64,000 nt of DNA from contig CM068384.1 of the NCBI GenBank assembly GCA_034770075.1, positions 97,180,720 through 97,244,719 on the forward strand, given 5' to 3'. A program made the translations under genes and the position numbers. The notes under the pieces are model-generated. The model had not been told where the DNA came from. It searched no databases and saw only the letters and a program-made list of their open reading frames with translations. Below, one piece after another: positions 1 through 12,381 of the stretch; within the stretch, counting starts at the first letter, position 1, and each line of letters starts with the position of its first letter. This stretch comes from Aralia elata (lineage: Eukaryota > Streptophyta > Magnoliopsida > Apiales > Araliaceae).

Positions 1-1
1 T

Positions 2-961
2 GCTTGTGTTGGGGATGATGGTACTCTGGAGGGATTTGAGGGGCCGAAGAGGAGATCTGGTATATTACAAAAGAAGGGTAAATGGAAAACAGTCTCAAAG
101 GTAATGATAGCTAAAGGTTGTTATGTTTCACCTCAGCAGTGCGAGGATAAGTTCAACGATTTGAACAAGAGATATAAGAGATTGAATGATATTCTCGGAA
201 GGGGAACTTCTTGTAGAGTGGTAGAAAACCCTGCTCTAATGGACTCTATGCCCCAACTCTCTACTAAGATGAAGGAGGATGTGAAGAAAATATTAAGCTC
301 AAAGCATTTGTTTTATAAGGAAATGTGTGCTTACCATAATGGACAACGGATACCCAACTGCAGTGATCTTGATTTACAAGCTCATTCTTTACCTCTTGCA
401 CAGTGCTCAAAGGAGAATACTGCTTCCGAGGCAGAAGAAGCTGAAGAAAACGATGAAAGTGAAGATGATGACTCAGACAGTGAAGACGATAGTCATGCTG
501 ATCGAGATATTGAAGCGGTTGGGGACTACACTGAGAGAGCAAATGCACATGAAGAGGGTGAAAATTTCCATACCCAGTTGGGCGGGCAAGAAGGTTTTCA
601 AGCTGAGGTGGCTCAGTTTTTTCAAGATCCTACAAAATCAAAATGGGAACAAAGAGAGTGGATTAAAAAACGGATGCTGGAACTACAAGACCAGCGATTG
701 GGCATCCAAGCTGAAGCTTTTGAGCTGGAGAAACGACGCTTTAAGTGGCAAAGGTTCTGTGGCAAAAAAGACAGGGAGCTGGAGGTGTCAAGGTTAGAGA
801 ATGAGAGGTTAATATTGGAGAATGAGCGGATGGAATTACAACTGAGACATAAAGAACTGGAGATGGATTCTGAGAATCAAGGAGCATCTTTTAATCCCAC
901 TACTCTCGGCATCAACAGACCAGAAGGAAGAGATCAGATTGATTTTGGCAGACATCAGTAG
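2..961 (+). CDS. Trihelix (SANT/Myb-like) transcription factor, 5'-truncated by the window edge
   Basis: An open frame runs from base 2 to the TAA at 959-961 (319 residues visible); the true start lies upstream, so the internal Met at 104 is not the start. The first part has the trihelix DNA-binding signature: KGKWKTVSKV followed by CYVSPQQCEDKFNDLNKRYK, the third helix of a GT-type domain. Next come a short conserved helix (KHLFYKEMCAYHN), an acidic stretch (about residues 152-172 of the visible frame) and a long charged C-terminal coiled coil rich in E, R and L, likely for dimerisation. This order matches the Arabidopsis At1g21200/At1g76870 trihelix group (recalled family knowledge). Such proteins are nuclear and bind GT-type promoter elements; the targets of this one cannot be read from the sequence. 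Family assignment is secure, function is not. Confidence 0.88.
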   Translation, partial: ACVGDDGTLEGFEGPKRRSGILQKKGKWKTVSKVMIAKGCYVSPQQCEDKFNDLNKRYKRLNDILGRGTSCRVVENPALMDSMPQLSTKMKEDVKKILSSKHLFYKEMCAYHNGQRIPNCSDLDLQAHSLPLAQCSKENTASEAEEAEENDESEDDDSDSEDDSHADRDIEAVGDYTERANAHEEGENFHTQLGGQEGFQAEVAQFFQDPTKSKWEQREWIKKRMLELQDQRLGIQAEAFELEKRRFKWQRFCGKKDRELEVSRLENERLILENERMELQLRHKELEMDSENQGASFNPTTLGINRPEGRDQIDFGRHQ

Positions 962-3900
962 TTCCTGCACAAGAAAGATATTGGATTCACTTCTGGTATC
1001 ATCTGTGCGTCCTACTATTTCTAGTGAAAAACATTATGGAGCCTTGCAGCATAAGATGTAAACCTTTATTCAGAGTCATCTATATATGGTGTTCTAGATT
1101 TCATTTGGAATGTCTGCTATCATCCTCTGTTGCTGAGCTTTCTCCTGTAAAGTTGAGGAAGTATCATCAATTTTTGTTTTTAATTTTAATTACTTTTCCA
1201 TATCTAACTGGTCCTTATTCTGAAATCTGTGGACTTTGCTGTGGCTGTTTGTTATTATCTGTCTGAGTTTAAGACATGTTGAAAAAAGTAAACTTGGTGT
1301 TATTATTGACTATGAATGATGCACGATGCATCTTTAATACATTCTGTTTTCCTTTCCAAAGTTTTTGATACCAATAATCTTTTGCTGCATGTACATTGAA
1401 TTGTATGCATATAGGAGTCAATCTTTGTATATTATGCTCATGCTGGCCTTCTCATTCTCGAGGAACTTTAGGTTTCAGATTTGAGCTTCTTTTTTTTTGG
1501 GAAACTTTCACATTTGGAACTAAATTAAATGAGAATTGGAGTTTCCATTTGTACATAAGTGTTTTTATATTATTTTTTTTCTGTCTATGAAACCAGACAT
1601 CTTAATTATTTCTCCAAAAGTAGTAAATTTATCATTGGATAATTCTCTTTCATTATCTATATTTAAAGGGTCATTTGAGGCTGCTGTGTCCTTGTCTTGA
1701 TGTTAAAGATCTTATAATTCAGTAGTGTTTTTTCTTTCTACGTTGCTGTTACTACCTATCAGATCAATTTTATTGTTTTTTGGTGAAAACAGTAAAAATA
1801 GTTGGTATTAATTCAGTAAAACCGTTTTTTGTTTTTGAATTTTTCCTTGTTCTTTTTGTTAATCTATTTTTCCTTCTTTTTTTTTGGAGAAGCACTGGGG
1901 GTGAAAAGTGATGGTGCAAAATCCGAATTATATCAACAAATTTATAAAATGACTGAATTATAATAATGTGGAAAGCCTCAATCAACTGATAGGCGTATTC
2001 TAGAATGGTTCTTTTCCAACTTATCTCTCTCTTGCTATTTGATTTAAATCAAATACGTTATGTCATCATCTTTTCATAGAATGATTCTGATAGGCATTGT
2101 CTAGAATTTTTTCTAGCTTAGCTCTCTGTCTTGCTATTTGATTGAAAACAAGTAAAACATGTCATTATCCTTCCATTGAACAATAACACTTTTCTTTTCA
2201 TTTTGTGACATGACGAGAGCTTCAGTTATTTGTTCTTCATTATATATTTGCTTCCTTTCTTATTCTCAATAGGGAGGGGTGAGTGGCAGAAGCCAATATG
2301 ACGGGATAAAATCCTTCAACCTGCCACCTAAAAACCCATGTGCTAGTGGTATCTCAAGAATTTTGAAATAGTGTGATCTTTCACATTTGATATTAACTGA
2401 AACATGAAGGAGATGTTGCCAATATGCATGATACGTTGATACTTTGTTTGTCTTGTGTATTAACTTTGTTATTCTTGTAGCGGAGTAGTGGATCTTAATG
2501 CTTTTTTCTAAATGTCCTCTCTTTTATGGCATTTCCTACACTTCCCTAAATATTATAGTTTCCTCCTACTTCACCTTGTAAATACTTCAATGTTTTAAGT
2601 CCGTTGAGCTGGATACTTGTCAAGTGATACCTTTAAAGGATAGTTTGCGTAAGCTTCTCTTTAACAAATCGTTTAAATGCATCATTATTTTCATTGATAA
2701 ATATGGCACTGCATTCATTATCATTTTGGATATTCTTTTTACATTCATGTGTTTGTGGGTATATATATTGGTTCAATGACTTAGATTTAAAGCTGTATTT
2801 TTAGAATACCTATGATCGAGCTTTTCATAGTATGATGATCTCAATGAAGCCACTTTTTTTCTTCATGTTAGGGGGTTATCTTGTGGAAAAGGAATTGGAA
2901 ATAAAGGGTTTCTGGGGAAGAGCAGGCAAGGGTGAAGTTATACCTTGCCTGCATAGCAATATTAGTGAAAGAGCTTGGAGACTAAAATAGTTGCTTCAGT
3001 TGCTTTGCTGGTTGTAGGATTGCACTTGTTGATGTTTCTTGGATTTAGAATTAGCCTGAGTTTGAATAACTGAAAGATGTCGTATTCTTTTTATTTGTTC
3101 ACATAAAGGTTGTTTAAAATAAGGATTGAACAAGCTTGTTCTTATGGTGTTCAACAGAAGTCTATTTATACAGTTTACTTTAGGACTTGACCTCTTGTCG
3201 AAGAAAGCAGCTCAACTGGAAAACGCAGTAACTCCTCAATTACAGCTAATGATGGCATCTATATGTGGTTAATCAGGCCCTTGAAAAGGTATGCCCCTAG
3301 ACAATAATGATTTTGAACGACTATGAGTGCTCATTTCTCCTGCATATATCTCTTTTTCCGTCTTACGTGCAATCAAGTATTCTCCCAATCATTTCTTCTG
3401 CTAAAATGTTCAGTTTCATTGCTAGACGTCTCTTTTCATTTCTTCTGCTAAAAAGTTTTGTTCATTTATGTGGGTGATTTCTTGATTGTCTTCATTTTGG
3501 TTTAATCAAATTTGAGTTTTTATGTTTGTTTTGTGTGAATAAATTATGCCTTTTATTCTTATCTTGTTTCTTATATCTATAAGGAGTACATGTTTAGATT
3601 AGGTTTTTCATTTTTGGCCGTGTATGTGTACTCTATAATGCTGTGATACTATTTTATGCCTTGTATATCCTTGTTTATCCTGTGTATAATCTATGTTAAA
3701 TCTTGCTGTGGAGTTATGGACCTTTATGCTTTTTAACTTTTCATAACTATACCTTTTTATGGCATTCTTACACTTTCCTAAATATAAATCGAGTCTATTT
3801 CACAAAAAAATCTCATTTGTGAAATTTTTTTTCCCCAAAAAGTCGTATTTCTTTTGATGCAAGTATAAAATGGCATTTATGTATATAAGTTCATTATTTG

Positions 3901-4986
3901 ATTATCATGTTATTAGTGCGAACCTAAGCAATAATTTAGAGGTAAACATAGAACACACAAATATCCTTGAAATAAATTTCACGAATGGGACTCTATTTGA
4001 GACGCAGGAAGTATCTTGATGTGGAGTTGTGGATCTTTCTCCTTTTGGTGGTTGTTGGATTTCATTGTTGATTTTTCTTGCATTTTTTCTAGTTGTGGAC
4101 CAAAACCTTGGGATTGATAGGATTTGGATATTAAAAGGTATTTTTTTCCTTTATTATTTTTTTTTGGAGGGGGGGGGGGGGGGGGGTGTTGTTGGTGTTG
4201 GGGTGAGCATGAAAAAATCACAATCCATGTGGTGGAAAGGAAATGGTCAAAGTTTGCTGGGCTTGGACTTCAACCTTAGGCATCAGTGGCTGCCGGTGGA
4301 AAGTTTGCAGGTCAAAATGAATAACATTATTTTGATGTTAGGTTAAACTTTAAAGGTTGTCCAGGTTATAAGTACCTTGCTTGGAAACTTCTGATTTCTG
4401 ATTTGCATTCATACGAAATTCCAATTACTGACCTAGATGGAAGTTTCATATATTCAGAACACAAAGAAGTATTTTCATCAAATTTTCACTTTGTGACCCA
4501 AAAATGTGAATAATTTATTTATTTTTTTCTCATAAAATGATTTTCCAAAAAAATATATTCACCAAAACAAACGGAGCTTGAATGAACTTGCTTCAAAAGA
4601 AGTACCTTTTTTTATAACTTATTCTATTACAATTTCATTTTACGGCATATTTTAACTTAGGGGCCTAAGGGAAGGGGGTTAGGAGGAGGATTAGGGAAAA
4701 CTTAAGAGAAACTTAGGTTCAATCTCTATAAATTGTATCGGCTTATTTTGATTTTCTACTAATGGATAAATTAGAACATGTGACATTAGATTTTACCATT
4801 AGGCTATCAAAAAGATATTCAAAATGAAGTCTAGAAACCTTTGAATTCATTTGTACTCTTCGTCCCTAGATAAATCTTAATTGACTTTTTATGCATATTA
4901 AAAATGAGAATAAAATAATAAAATTGTTCATATAAAATTATCTAAAAACTTTTTATTAGAATCAATTCTATTAAAGCATTTAATAC
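962..4986. other. 3' UTR and intergenic DNA, no gene seen
   Basis: The first few hundred bases are T-rich and probably hold the 3' UTR of the trihelix gene. No long or conserved frame is present on either strand. Two short stretches around 2520-2560 and 3740-3785 share a 'tggcat...acac/tt..cctaaatat' core, suggesting an old dispersed repeat. Otherwise only homopolymer tracts are visible. Confidence 0.6.
4169..4186 (+). repeat. 18-nt poly-G tract
   Basis: An uninterrupted run of 18 G residues follows a T-rich run and precedes a GTT/GGT-rich stretch. Long G runs are rare in AT-rich plant DNA and can form G-quadruplexes. Exact length may be affected by sequencing. Confidence 0.85.
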
Positions 4987-5198
4987 TACTCCTTCCGTTT
5001 TAAAGTTAGAGATATAGTTTGACTTTTGAGATCAAACGACGACATATTAAACTTCAAATTGATGTAAATCTATTTAATTTAGTTGATATAACTATTATAA
5101 TTGTATAGTCTATAACAAAAACTATTAGTGAAGTTTAATATTCCGTTGTTTAACTTTAAAAGTCAAATTGTATATCTAATTTTAGAACGGATGAAGTA
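4987..5198. mobile_element. Stowaway-like MITE (about 212 bp)
   Basis: Terminal inverted repeats are visible: the left end starts TACTCCTTCCGTTTTAAAG and the right end is its imperfect reverse complement, ending CGGATGAAGTA. The arms continue inward through matching GATATAGTTTGACTTTT and AAAAGTCAAATTGTATATC. Both ends abut TA, the Tc1/mariner-type target. It has no coding capacity. Confidence 0.7.
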
Positions 5199-5287
5199 CT
5201 TTCAACTCTTAGTATTTGAATTCCTTCAAAAAGTCATTATAACTTCTCATCTAATTGCATAGTTTTTTGTACATGATAAATAATGGG

Positions 5288-5941
5288 TATTGATATATAC
5301 ACCCTAAAATAATAGTTGCAAACCCAAATAAAGAGACTATATTACCCTTAATATACCTAAAATAAATTAACCATTTACACTTTATGCCTAAATATTGTAA
5401 TACGTCATATTTATAAGATAGAAGGTGTATACACTTAGCAAAAACTTGATTTTTCACCATATGTAGAATTTAATTAATATTTTAAATTTGTCATTTTTTT
5501 TACAATTTTACTTAATAGCATTCTTTTTTTATTTGAGATATTTTATAATATAATTTATTAAAATTTTGAAATAAAGATTAGAACACATAAGATATTAAAA
5601 AAAATAAAAAAGATTTATAAAGGTAAACTTTCGTATTCTTAAGACATATATATATATATATATAATTTAGTTTGCTTTTTTTATTTTTTATTTATTAAAG
5701 TACCCATAATATAGTTTATTGGTGATCCATTTAATTTAAAAGATTTTATTCTGACTTGAAATAAATTTGTAAAAATTCAAAATTCAAAGAAATAGAAAAT
5801 TATTTAGACTTGTTTTAATTTTTTTAAAATTAAAATAAGTCAGTGATAAATATGTTAATTTATTTCTTATTAATTAAGGATAATATAATTTCTTTGATAT
5901 AAAAGGGTGTGCAATAATTAATTTAAGATGTGTATATATCA
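5288..5941. mobile_element. Non-autonomous TIR transposon, copy without cargo
   Basis: The left end (TGATATATACACCCTAAAAT) and right end (inverted: GATGTGTATATATCA) form terminal inverted repeats. They continue inward as GAGACTATATTACCCTTAAT on the left and its inverted partner ATTAAGGATAATATAATTTC on the right, about 65-70 bp per arm. The interior is AT-rich and non-coding. The same ends and much of the interior recur at 17.07-19.7 kb, where extra sequence including plastid rRNA sits inside. Superfamily is uncertain because no clean target duplication was found. Confidence 0.65.
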
Positions 5942-7579
5942 CCACTCTAAATAATACTCCATAAATATGCATAGAAAGTAGAAATATAGAGCAATTAATG
6001 CTAAAAATATTATATGATTTTTTTTATAAAAAATAAATTATTTAAGATAAATAAATATTTAACTTGAGATAAACTAAAATAATAATAAATTTTTTTTATG
6101 TAGAATCGAAAGGAGTAGTATATTTCTTTCCCTCTTCCTTCTCTCTCCCCCTTACCCCTTTTTCCTTTGTTTGGAACCGCTTTGATTTAATTAACTATAT
6201 TGTCAAAATTGGAGTACAAGAAAATTGAATTCCACTTCACACAAAAGAGAGAAGTACACAGGCATCCCTTTCCCAATATTTGTTGAAAGAGAATTGAAAC
6301 TTCTTTTCCTCTTCCTTGTACATTATATTTTTTTTTCCCAAAAGGAGGGAAAGTGAAGTACTTCATCCGTTTTAAAAATATAAAATGATATTGTTCTCTT
6401 ATGAAGTCAAATCTAAAATATTTTTCTATTCAAACTTGATATTATTTAATTTAATTTTAGATAATACAAATATAAAAATTGTATATTATATAATTGGTAC
6501 TACTAATTAAACGAACTATTATTTTCAGAAGTTAAATGAATCACATTAATTTTAAATAAAAATATTTTAAATCGACTTTGAAAAGTCGAACTTGATTAAG
6601 ATGAGTTTACGTAAATATTGTTATATTAGTCTTTTTATTAGTTGACATTCCTAAACTAATGCTAAATTATTTAGAAAAGAACCATTTGCATATATGATCC
6701 AATTATTTTCTTTCAAAACTCACAAACACAAGAAAATAAAATAAAATGATGACACCTATCGGAGAGGAATCTTATTTAAGTAGTTTAAATTCTAGAATCC
6801 TCAAAAATTGGAACTCGTCCTAGAATTGCAATATCTTCCAACCTAAACAATTTATTTTAGTATTAAGAATTTCTTAAAAATCCCTTTTGAAATGAAATCA
6901 TAAAAAAAAAAAAATTCTTGATCTATATTTTCATTTGTTGAAAAAAAAATAAAGATGAATATTCAAAATTCTCAATAAATCCTCTACAAAATTGATGGAA
7001 CTTAAAATTTTGTTTTGAAGTCGTGATATCCCCAAAAATGTTTTTAATCCTCCCAAACAAGTAAAAATGAATTAATAAACCAATATTAAGAAAATCTTAT
7101 ATTGGGAATTGAACTCCAAAAATCTTAAGAAAATCTTTTTTGTTAACATTTAACAAAAAAAAATAAAATACAAACACGTGAACGGTGAGAATTGAACTCC
7201 AAAAATCTTAAGAAAATATTTTTTGTTAACATTTAACAAAAAAAAAAAATACAAACACGTGAATGACGAGAATTGAACTCCAAACATATTTTTTTTTTGA
7301 GGACTATACTAGAATTGAACTTGGAACAAATTTTATTTTTTTTGGGACTATACTAATACTACATAGGATAATAAAAGAAAATATTATTATCTTTTATGCT
7401 TTTTAATATTTATTTCGTCTCATTTTAGATTCATTGAAACCTAATAACCAAGTAAATGGTACCTAAATTTAAAACTTTTTTCAAACAATAAAATTTGTAG
7501 GTCTATATAATTGAAAAATCAACTATTTTGTAATCTCTTTATTTCAAAATTCCTCACTTTTCAAATGCCTACCTCAAAT
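5942..7579. other. AT-rich intergenic DNA upstream of the carrier gene
   Basis: No gene is seen. A 'cttcatccgtttta' motif at about 6360 resembles one end of a Stowaway-type element, but no partner end was found. The tandem repeat at 7103-7330 is listed separately. Confidence 0.6.
7103..7330 (+). repeat. About 82-bp tandem repeat, two and a half copies
   Basis: The phrase GAATTGAACTCCAAA recurs at about 7106, 7189 and 7270, followed by AATCTTAAGAAAAT, TTTGTTAACATTTAACAAA and ACAAACACGTGAA. A degenerate further start lies near 7312. Each complete unit carries an ACACGTG core. The array ends about 450 bp upstream of the carrier gene's probable transcription start. Confidence 0.8.
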
Positions 7580-7905
7580 AAACCCTAGGGAACAATTTGT
7601 CACACTTGAACTCTTGGACCAAGGAAATTTCAATTTTGTACCAAAAAGAAACTTCCAAAATTCCCAATATTCACATCTGAAAACATCCCACGGTGGAGAG
7701 AAAAGTAAACCCTATCTAACAAATAGTCCGCGTAGCAGCCAATCATTCATTGACTATAAAATATATCTATAGGCTCAGCCATTATATAGGAGTCCACAAT
7801 TGGCCGTTCAAAACCCTCTGTCACTTTCTCTCTCTTCCTTTCGGCTATCTCCTCGTTCTTCTCTGCTCCTTCCGCCGAGCGTCTTCATAGGCGAGTCGAA
7901 CGCAG
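7580..7905 (+). promoter_or_regulatory. Promoter and 5' UTR exon of the ADP/ATP carrier gene
   Basis: Two telo-box motifs (AAACCCTA) are visible at 7580-7587 and 7707-7714, an element common upstream of plant translation and mitochondrial genes. TATA-like stretches occur at about 7755 (TATAAAATATA) and 7782 (TTATATAG). A pyrimidine-rich leader from about 7810 runs to 7905, where CGCAG|GTAATC gives a splice donor. The transcription start is inferred, probably 7785-7820. Confidence 0.6.
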
Positions 7906-9377
7906 GTAATCTAATCTCTCTAAAACAGTCAAATTCTCTCTCTAAATTTTGGTCTTTGGAGTCTGATTGATCGGTCAATGTGTTTTTGTTTGAAGTCTTG
8001 TTTCAGTTTTGATCTTTACAGTAGCATAAATCGAATCATTTTAAGCATCTAGATCTTATTTTTCTACTTATTTTTATGTCTTTTTGTAGATCTGTGTAGA
8101 TTATAACTTACATTTCTACATCAGTCTGTTCAGTATAGATCTGTCGTTTTTTGTTGATTGATATGTGGTTTTGAAAGATTTTATCGATTTATGTAATGTT
8201 ATCTCCATATGCTTTGGTAGCTATTTACACATCTGATTTATCATTTTTTATTTATGTACTTTGTAGTTGGTTGTATCATTTAATATTCAGCATATTCAGA
8301 AGTAGACTGCGTGGTAGAAATTTTAGTAGATCTGTTTGGCATATCACTGAAGTTTTAGCTTTTTATATCTGATTTATATATGGTCCTAGATCAAGGTCAT
8401 TTGTTTCCACCTGTGTAGAAATGAGTTTCTATTTCCTTACATGTTTGTTGTTTTCAGTTTTGATAATCTGTCCTTTTCTTATAAAAATTTGTAGATGATA
8501 AATTTGTTATTGATATGATATTTATTTTTAGTTTCTTAACTGAAAAAGAATGTTTTTAATAAAAATCATATTTTGACTTTTGATATCAAAAATAATTTTC
8601 TGAATAAGTCCAAAGAATTCATTTTTGTCAAAAATTTTCAATTGGCTTTTAATCATTATGATTGTAAACATTTGGTTTTGTCATTGAATATAAAACTAAA
8701 TGGTGGAATTGTGTTTTATTCGCCTAGAATGCAACTGCTTGCAACTTTTATGTGCAGATATAATTCCATGACTAGTGTTTGTTGTAATGGTAACTAGTTG
8801 TGTTACGTGTGTATTGGTTATTTTGTATGCGTCTGCTTTCATTGCTTTAAATTTCTACTTTAACATTACTGCTTTGTAATAATACATGTTCTTTCCTAGG
8901 GTCCATAGACAGTTGGTTAAAGTATATTCTATGTAGGTCATTGTATGTAATTCATTACTTACTCATTGTAAAAGTAGACAGCAGGATAAAAGAGTAGGCA
9001 TATGCAATAAGTCATATTAGATCTTAAGCTGCAACTCAAATTGATAGTTCTAGTTTTTGACTGGATATTACAATACTGTTTTTATGTGAGCATGACTGAT
9101 GTATTGTTACAGTTTATTGTGTACATATGTGTGCTTTACGTTGATAATAACTCATGTGATGTATTCCCGTAATCAGTTGTATAATTGTATATCCTAAATT
9201 GTTCATCAAGTGGTGTGGTAAATCATCTCATGTAGTCTTAATTCAATATGATATTTTTAATATTAATCTTGCGGTAGGAGTTTAATTTATCTGACATCGT
9301 CTTCCAAAGTTTGGTTCATGCTTTCAGAATGTATTTAGTTGTACGTAATACTCATTACAGCAATTTTTTGTCTGTAG
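7906..9377 (+). other. Leader intron of the ADP/ATP carrier gene
   Basis: It starts GTAATC after a pyrimidine-rich leader and ends TGTCTGTAG at 9377, 22 bp before the start codon. It is strongly T-rich and has no coding frame of note. A long first intron in the 5' UTR is typical of highly expressed plant housekeeping genes and often raises expression. Splice sites are inferred from consensus. Confidence 0.65.
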
Positions 9378-9399
9378 GATTTTCATTGGCTATTAAGTA

Positions 9400-11037
9400 A
9401 TGGCTGATCAGCACCATCTCCCAACTGTTGCTCATAAACTAGCTAACCAGTTCCATGTTAGTTCCAGCCTTTCCCAAGATGTTCGGAGTCGCTATGGTGG
9501 CTTTCCTGCACAGGGGAGCCGTTTTACCTATGGAAATTATACTAATGCAGGATTGCAGTATCCCATGACACAGACATGCCGAGCAACCCAGGATCTGTCA
9601 TTGTTATCTGCAAATACTTCACCTATTTTTGTTCAAGCTCCTTCGGAGAAAGGTCTTGCAGGCTTTGCGATTGATTTTCTTATGGGTGGAGTCTCAGCTG
9701 CTGTGTCTAAAACTGCTGCTGCTCCAATTGAGCGTGTAAAGCTATTGATCCAAAACCAAGACGAAATGCTTAAGACTGGCCGTCTTTCTGAACCTTACAA
9801 AGGTATTGGAGAATGTTTCCGTAGAACAATCAAGGAAGAAGGTTTTGGTTCTTTATGGAGAGGGAACACAGCAAATGTCATCCGTTACTTCCCCACTCAG
9901 GTCTGTCATTTCATTTTTATTTAAACGTGCAAATGCTTACACTTTGCACTTGTTGATGCACATGTTTTTGTTTTTTAAACACATTGAGCTCATAGTGACT
10001 TAGTGAGTATTCTTTCCACAGGCATTGAACTTTGCATTCAAGGATTACTTTAAGAGCCTGTTCAACTTCAAGAAAGACCGTGATGGCTACTGGAAATGGT
10101 TTGCTGGAAATCTTGGATCAGGTGGTGCAGCTGGTGCTTCCTCCCTACTCTTTGTCTATTCCTTGGATTATGCTCGTACTCGTCTTGCAAATGATGCAAA
10201 GGCGGCAAAGAAGGGTGGAGAGAGGCAGTTCAATGGATTGGTTGATGTTTACAAGAAGACTCTTGCATCAGATGGTATTGCTGGGCTCTATCGTGGATTC
10301 AACATTTCTTGTGTTGGTATCATTGTGTACCGTGGTTTGTACTTTGGAATGTACGACTCTCTGAAGCCTGTTCTCCTAACTGGAAAGTTGCAGGTTCGTA
10401 AATTTTATTAAAATTTCTTGGTTTGTTTTGTCTGAAGTCTGTCTTATGCGCGCCAATATTTCTCATTTGCCCTTGGAGTATTGTTCTTTTTTCATGGTAT
10501 AACAATGGCCCGACTGAGATTGATCTGATATTAGTAGTTTAGTACTTGTATATAGTTGTGTGTTTTTTTTTAGTTTTATGCAGTGTTGATATTATTTTAT
10601 ATCTACAATGTTTATCAAGCTAAACCTTACTTAGTGAAGATGGTAGTTCACTTTAATACATTTACTATCAGCTGATCAACTGTGCTCTGCCAGTTTTTCT
10701 CTTGTCGTATTAACATGTACTTGCTTTTATGTGGTTTCAGGATAGTTTCTTTGCTAGCTTTGCTCTTGGTTGGGTTATCACAAATGGTGCTGGCCTTGCC
10801 TCCTACCCCATTGACACTGTCCGTAGAAGAATGATGATGACATCTGGTGAAGCTGTCAAGTACAAGAGTTCCCTAGATGCCTTCTCTCAGATCCTGAAGA
10901 AAGAGGGTGCCAAATCTCTGTTCAAGGGTGCTGGTGCTAACATCCTCCGTGCAGTTGCTGGTGCTGGTGTGCTTGCCGGTTACGACAAGCTCCAGATGAT
11001 TGTTTTCGGCAAGAAGTATGGTTCAGGTGGGGCCTAA
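9400..11037 (+). CDS. AAC: Mitochondrial ADP/ATP carrier protein (adenine nucleotide translocator)
   Basis: Three coding exons (9400-9900, 10022-10393, 10741-11037) join in phase at GT/AG sites to give 389 residues, the normal plant length. The protein exchanges ADP and ATP across the inner mitochondrial membrane. The first 75 or so residues are the plant-specific N-terminal extension. Then three mitochondrial-carrier repeats follow, each with a PxD/ExxR-type motif: AAAPIERVKLLIQNQ in repeat 1, YSLDYARTRLANDAK in repeat 2 and SYPIDTVRRRMMMTSG in repeat 3. RRRMMM is the diagnostic signature of ADP/ATP carriers. The C-terminus KKYGSGGA is also typical. The start follows the leader-intron acceptor closely. 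The frame is intact and probably highly expressed. Confidence 0.95.
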
Positions 11038-12381
11038 TTGAGAAAGTGAAGCCCTTCTTTTAGCCGTTAGATGGTGATGAAAATCTTTTCCTTTCGGAGT
11101 TTAATTTGAGAAGCAAACAGAGCAATTTTTAGTCATTTGAATAACTAAAACTTAGACGATGTCTAGTCCCAAACGATATTCCCTTTCTGGGGTTATTTTT
11201 GTTCCTATAAGCTTTTTGATAATTGCCGAGGCTATGCTTTTGAACTAGAACTGTTACATTCTTGTATTTCATTTTTGGTTTTGGCGTCTTAATAATGCTT
11301 ACCGCATAACATTTTGTTCAAGGATTATGATAGGGGATTATGATTATGCTTTCATCATATATTTGTTTGATATGCTTTTTGGAAAAGTGGTACTTCCAAT
11401 TCTCTGTTTTATGGCAATTGAAGTAACAAACTTGCTTTGTGATTTCAATTTTACTGTTTGATACTTGAAATCAGTCAAGAAATTTGGCTCTAGAAAGCCT
11501 AGATTGAGATTGTAGATCAACTTTTGCAATTTTGTATCAAATTATAATTGCTAAATATATTATCAATACATAATATTATATAGAAATATAAGGATTTATT
11601 TATCTCAACAGAAAGATTATTACTAACATTTATGCATATAACTCTTAATTAAAAAATCTACACATTCTCATATGTATCATTTACTTATGATTTGTCATAA
11701 ATTTATATACTCGGTTTGTAAATTAATAGGTCACATTTGATTTTTGATTTACATGGAGATCGGAGGGGATGTATAAACTTAAAAAGTCAAATATGAAATA
11801 ATATTTTGAAATAAAGGGAGTATTAAAGACTTTATAACAATTTTATAATATAATGAGGTATTATCTTAGAATTTTTGAATCTATTTAATTCTTTTGTTAA
11901 TAATTCTTTATATATAAAAATATATTATTTATCAGATAATGTAACTTTAGAAATATATCTTACTCAATACTCTTTTAATCTATTAATACTATTATTAATA
12001 TATATATAAGTAAAAGTATAATATAGCTACTAACCATAATTTTCAAATATAAAATTTAACATATAAATTAATTTCTATATTTTTTATAATAAAAGTGTCA
12101 ATAATATAATAATTCTATAATAAAATAATACTAATAATAAAATAATTTTTACTTATAAATAAATCAAATTATAAAAACACTATAATCCAGATGAGTAAAC
12201 ACAAAACATATAAATTTTAAAAAATTATACAAAAATAAACTTGATCGGTTATTCAAATACTCATTTGCCAAGGGAAAATCCTAACAAAACTCCGGTGGTC
12301 AGCTGGAATATACAAGACTGAAGACTCCATCAATCTCTTTTTCAGTCTTCAACTTCCATCCCCGCCAAACTCAGCAATCAT
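11038..12381. other. Carrier 3' UTR and intergenic DNA before the PPR gene
   Basis: The first 250-300 bp are the likely carrier 3' UTR. From about 11540 to 12240 the DNA is very AT-rich without coding potential. A stretch ending AATAAAGGGAGTATT at about 11822 looks like a degraded Stowaway end. The PPR promoter must lie here, but I see no clear TATA box. Confidence 0.5.

Noticed and set aside
1024..1590. Short + frames downstream of the trihelix gene
   Set aside because: T-rich 3' UTR-like DNA; no conserved features.
8573..8797. 74-codon frame within the carrier leader intron
   Set aside because: Inside an inferred intron, T-rich and without homology.
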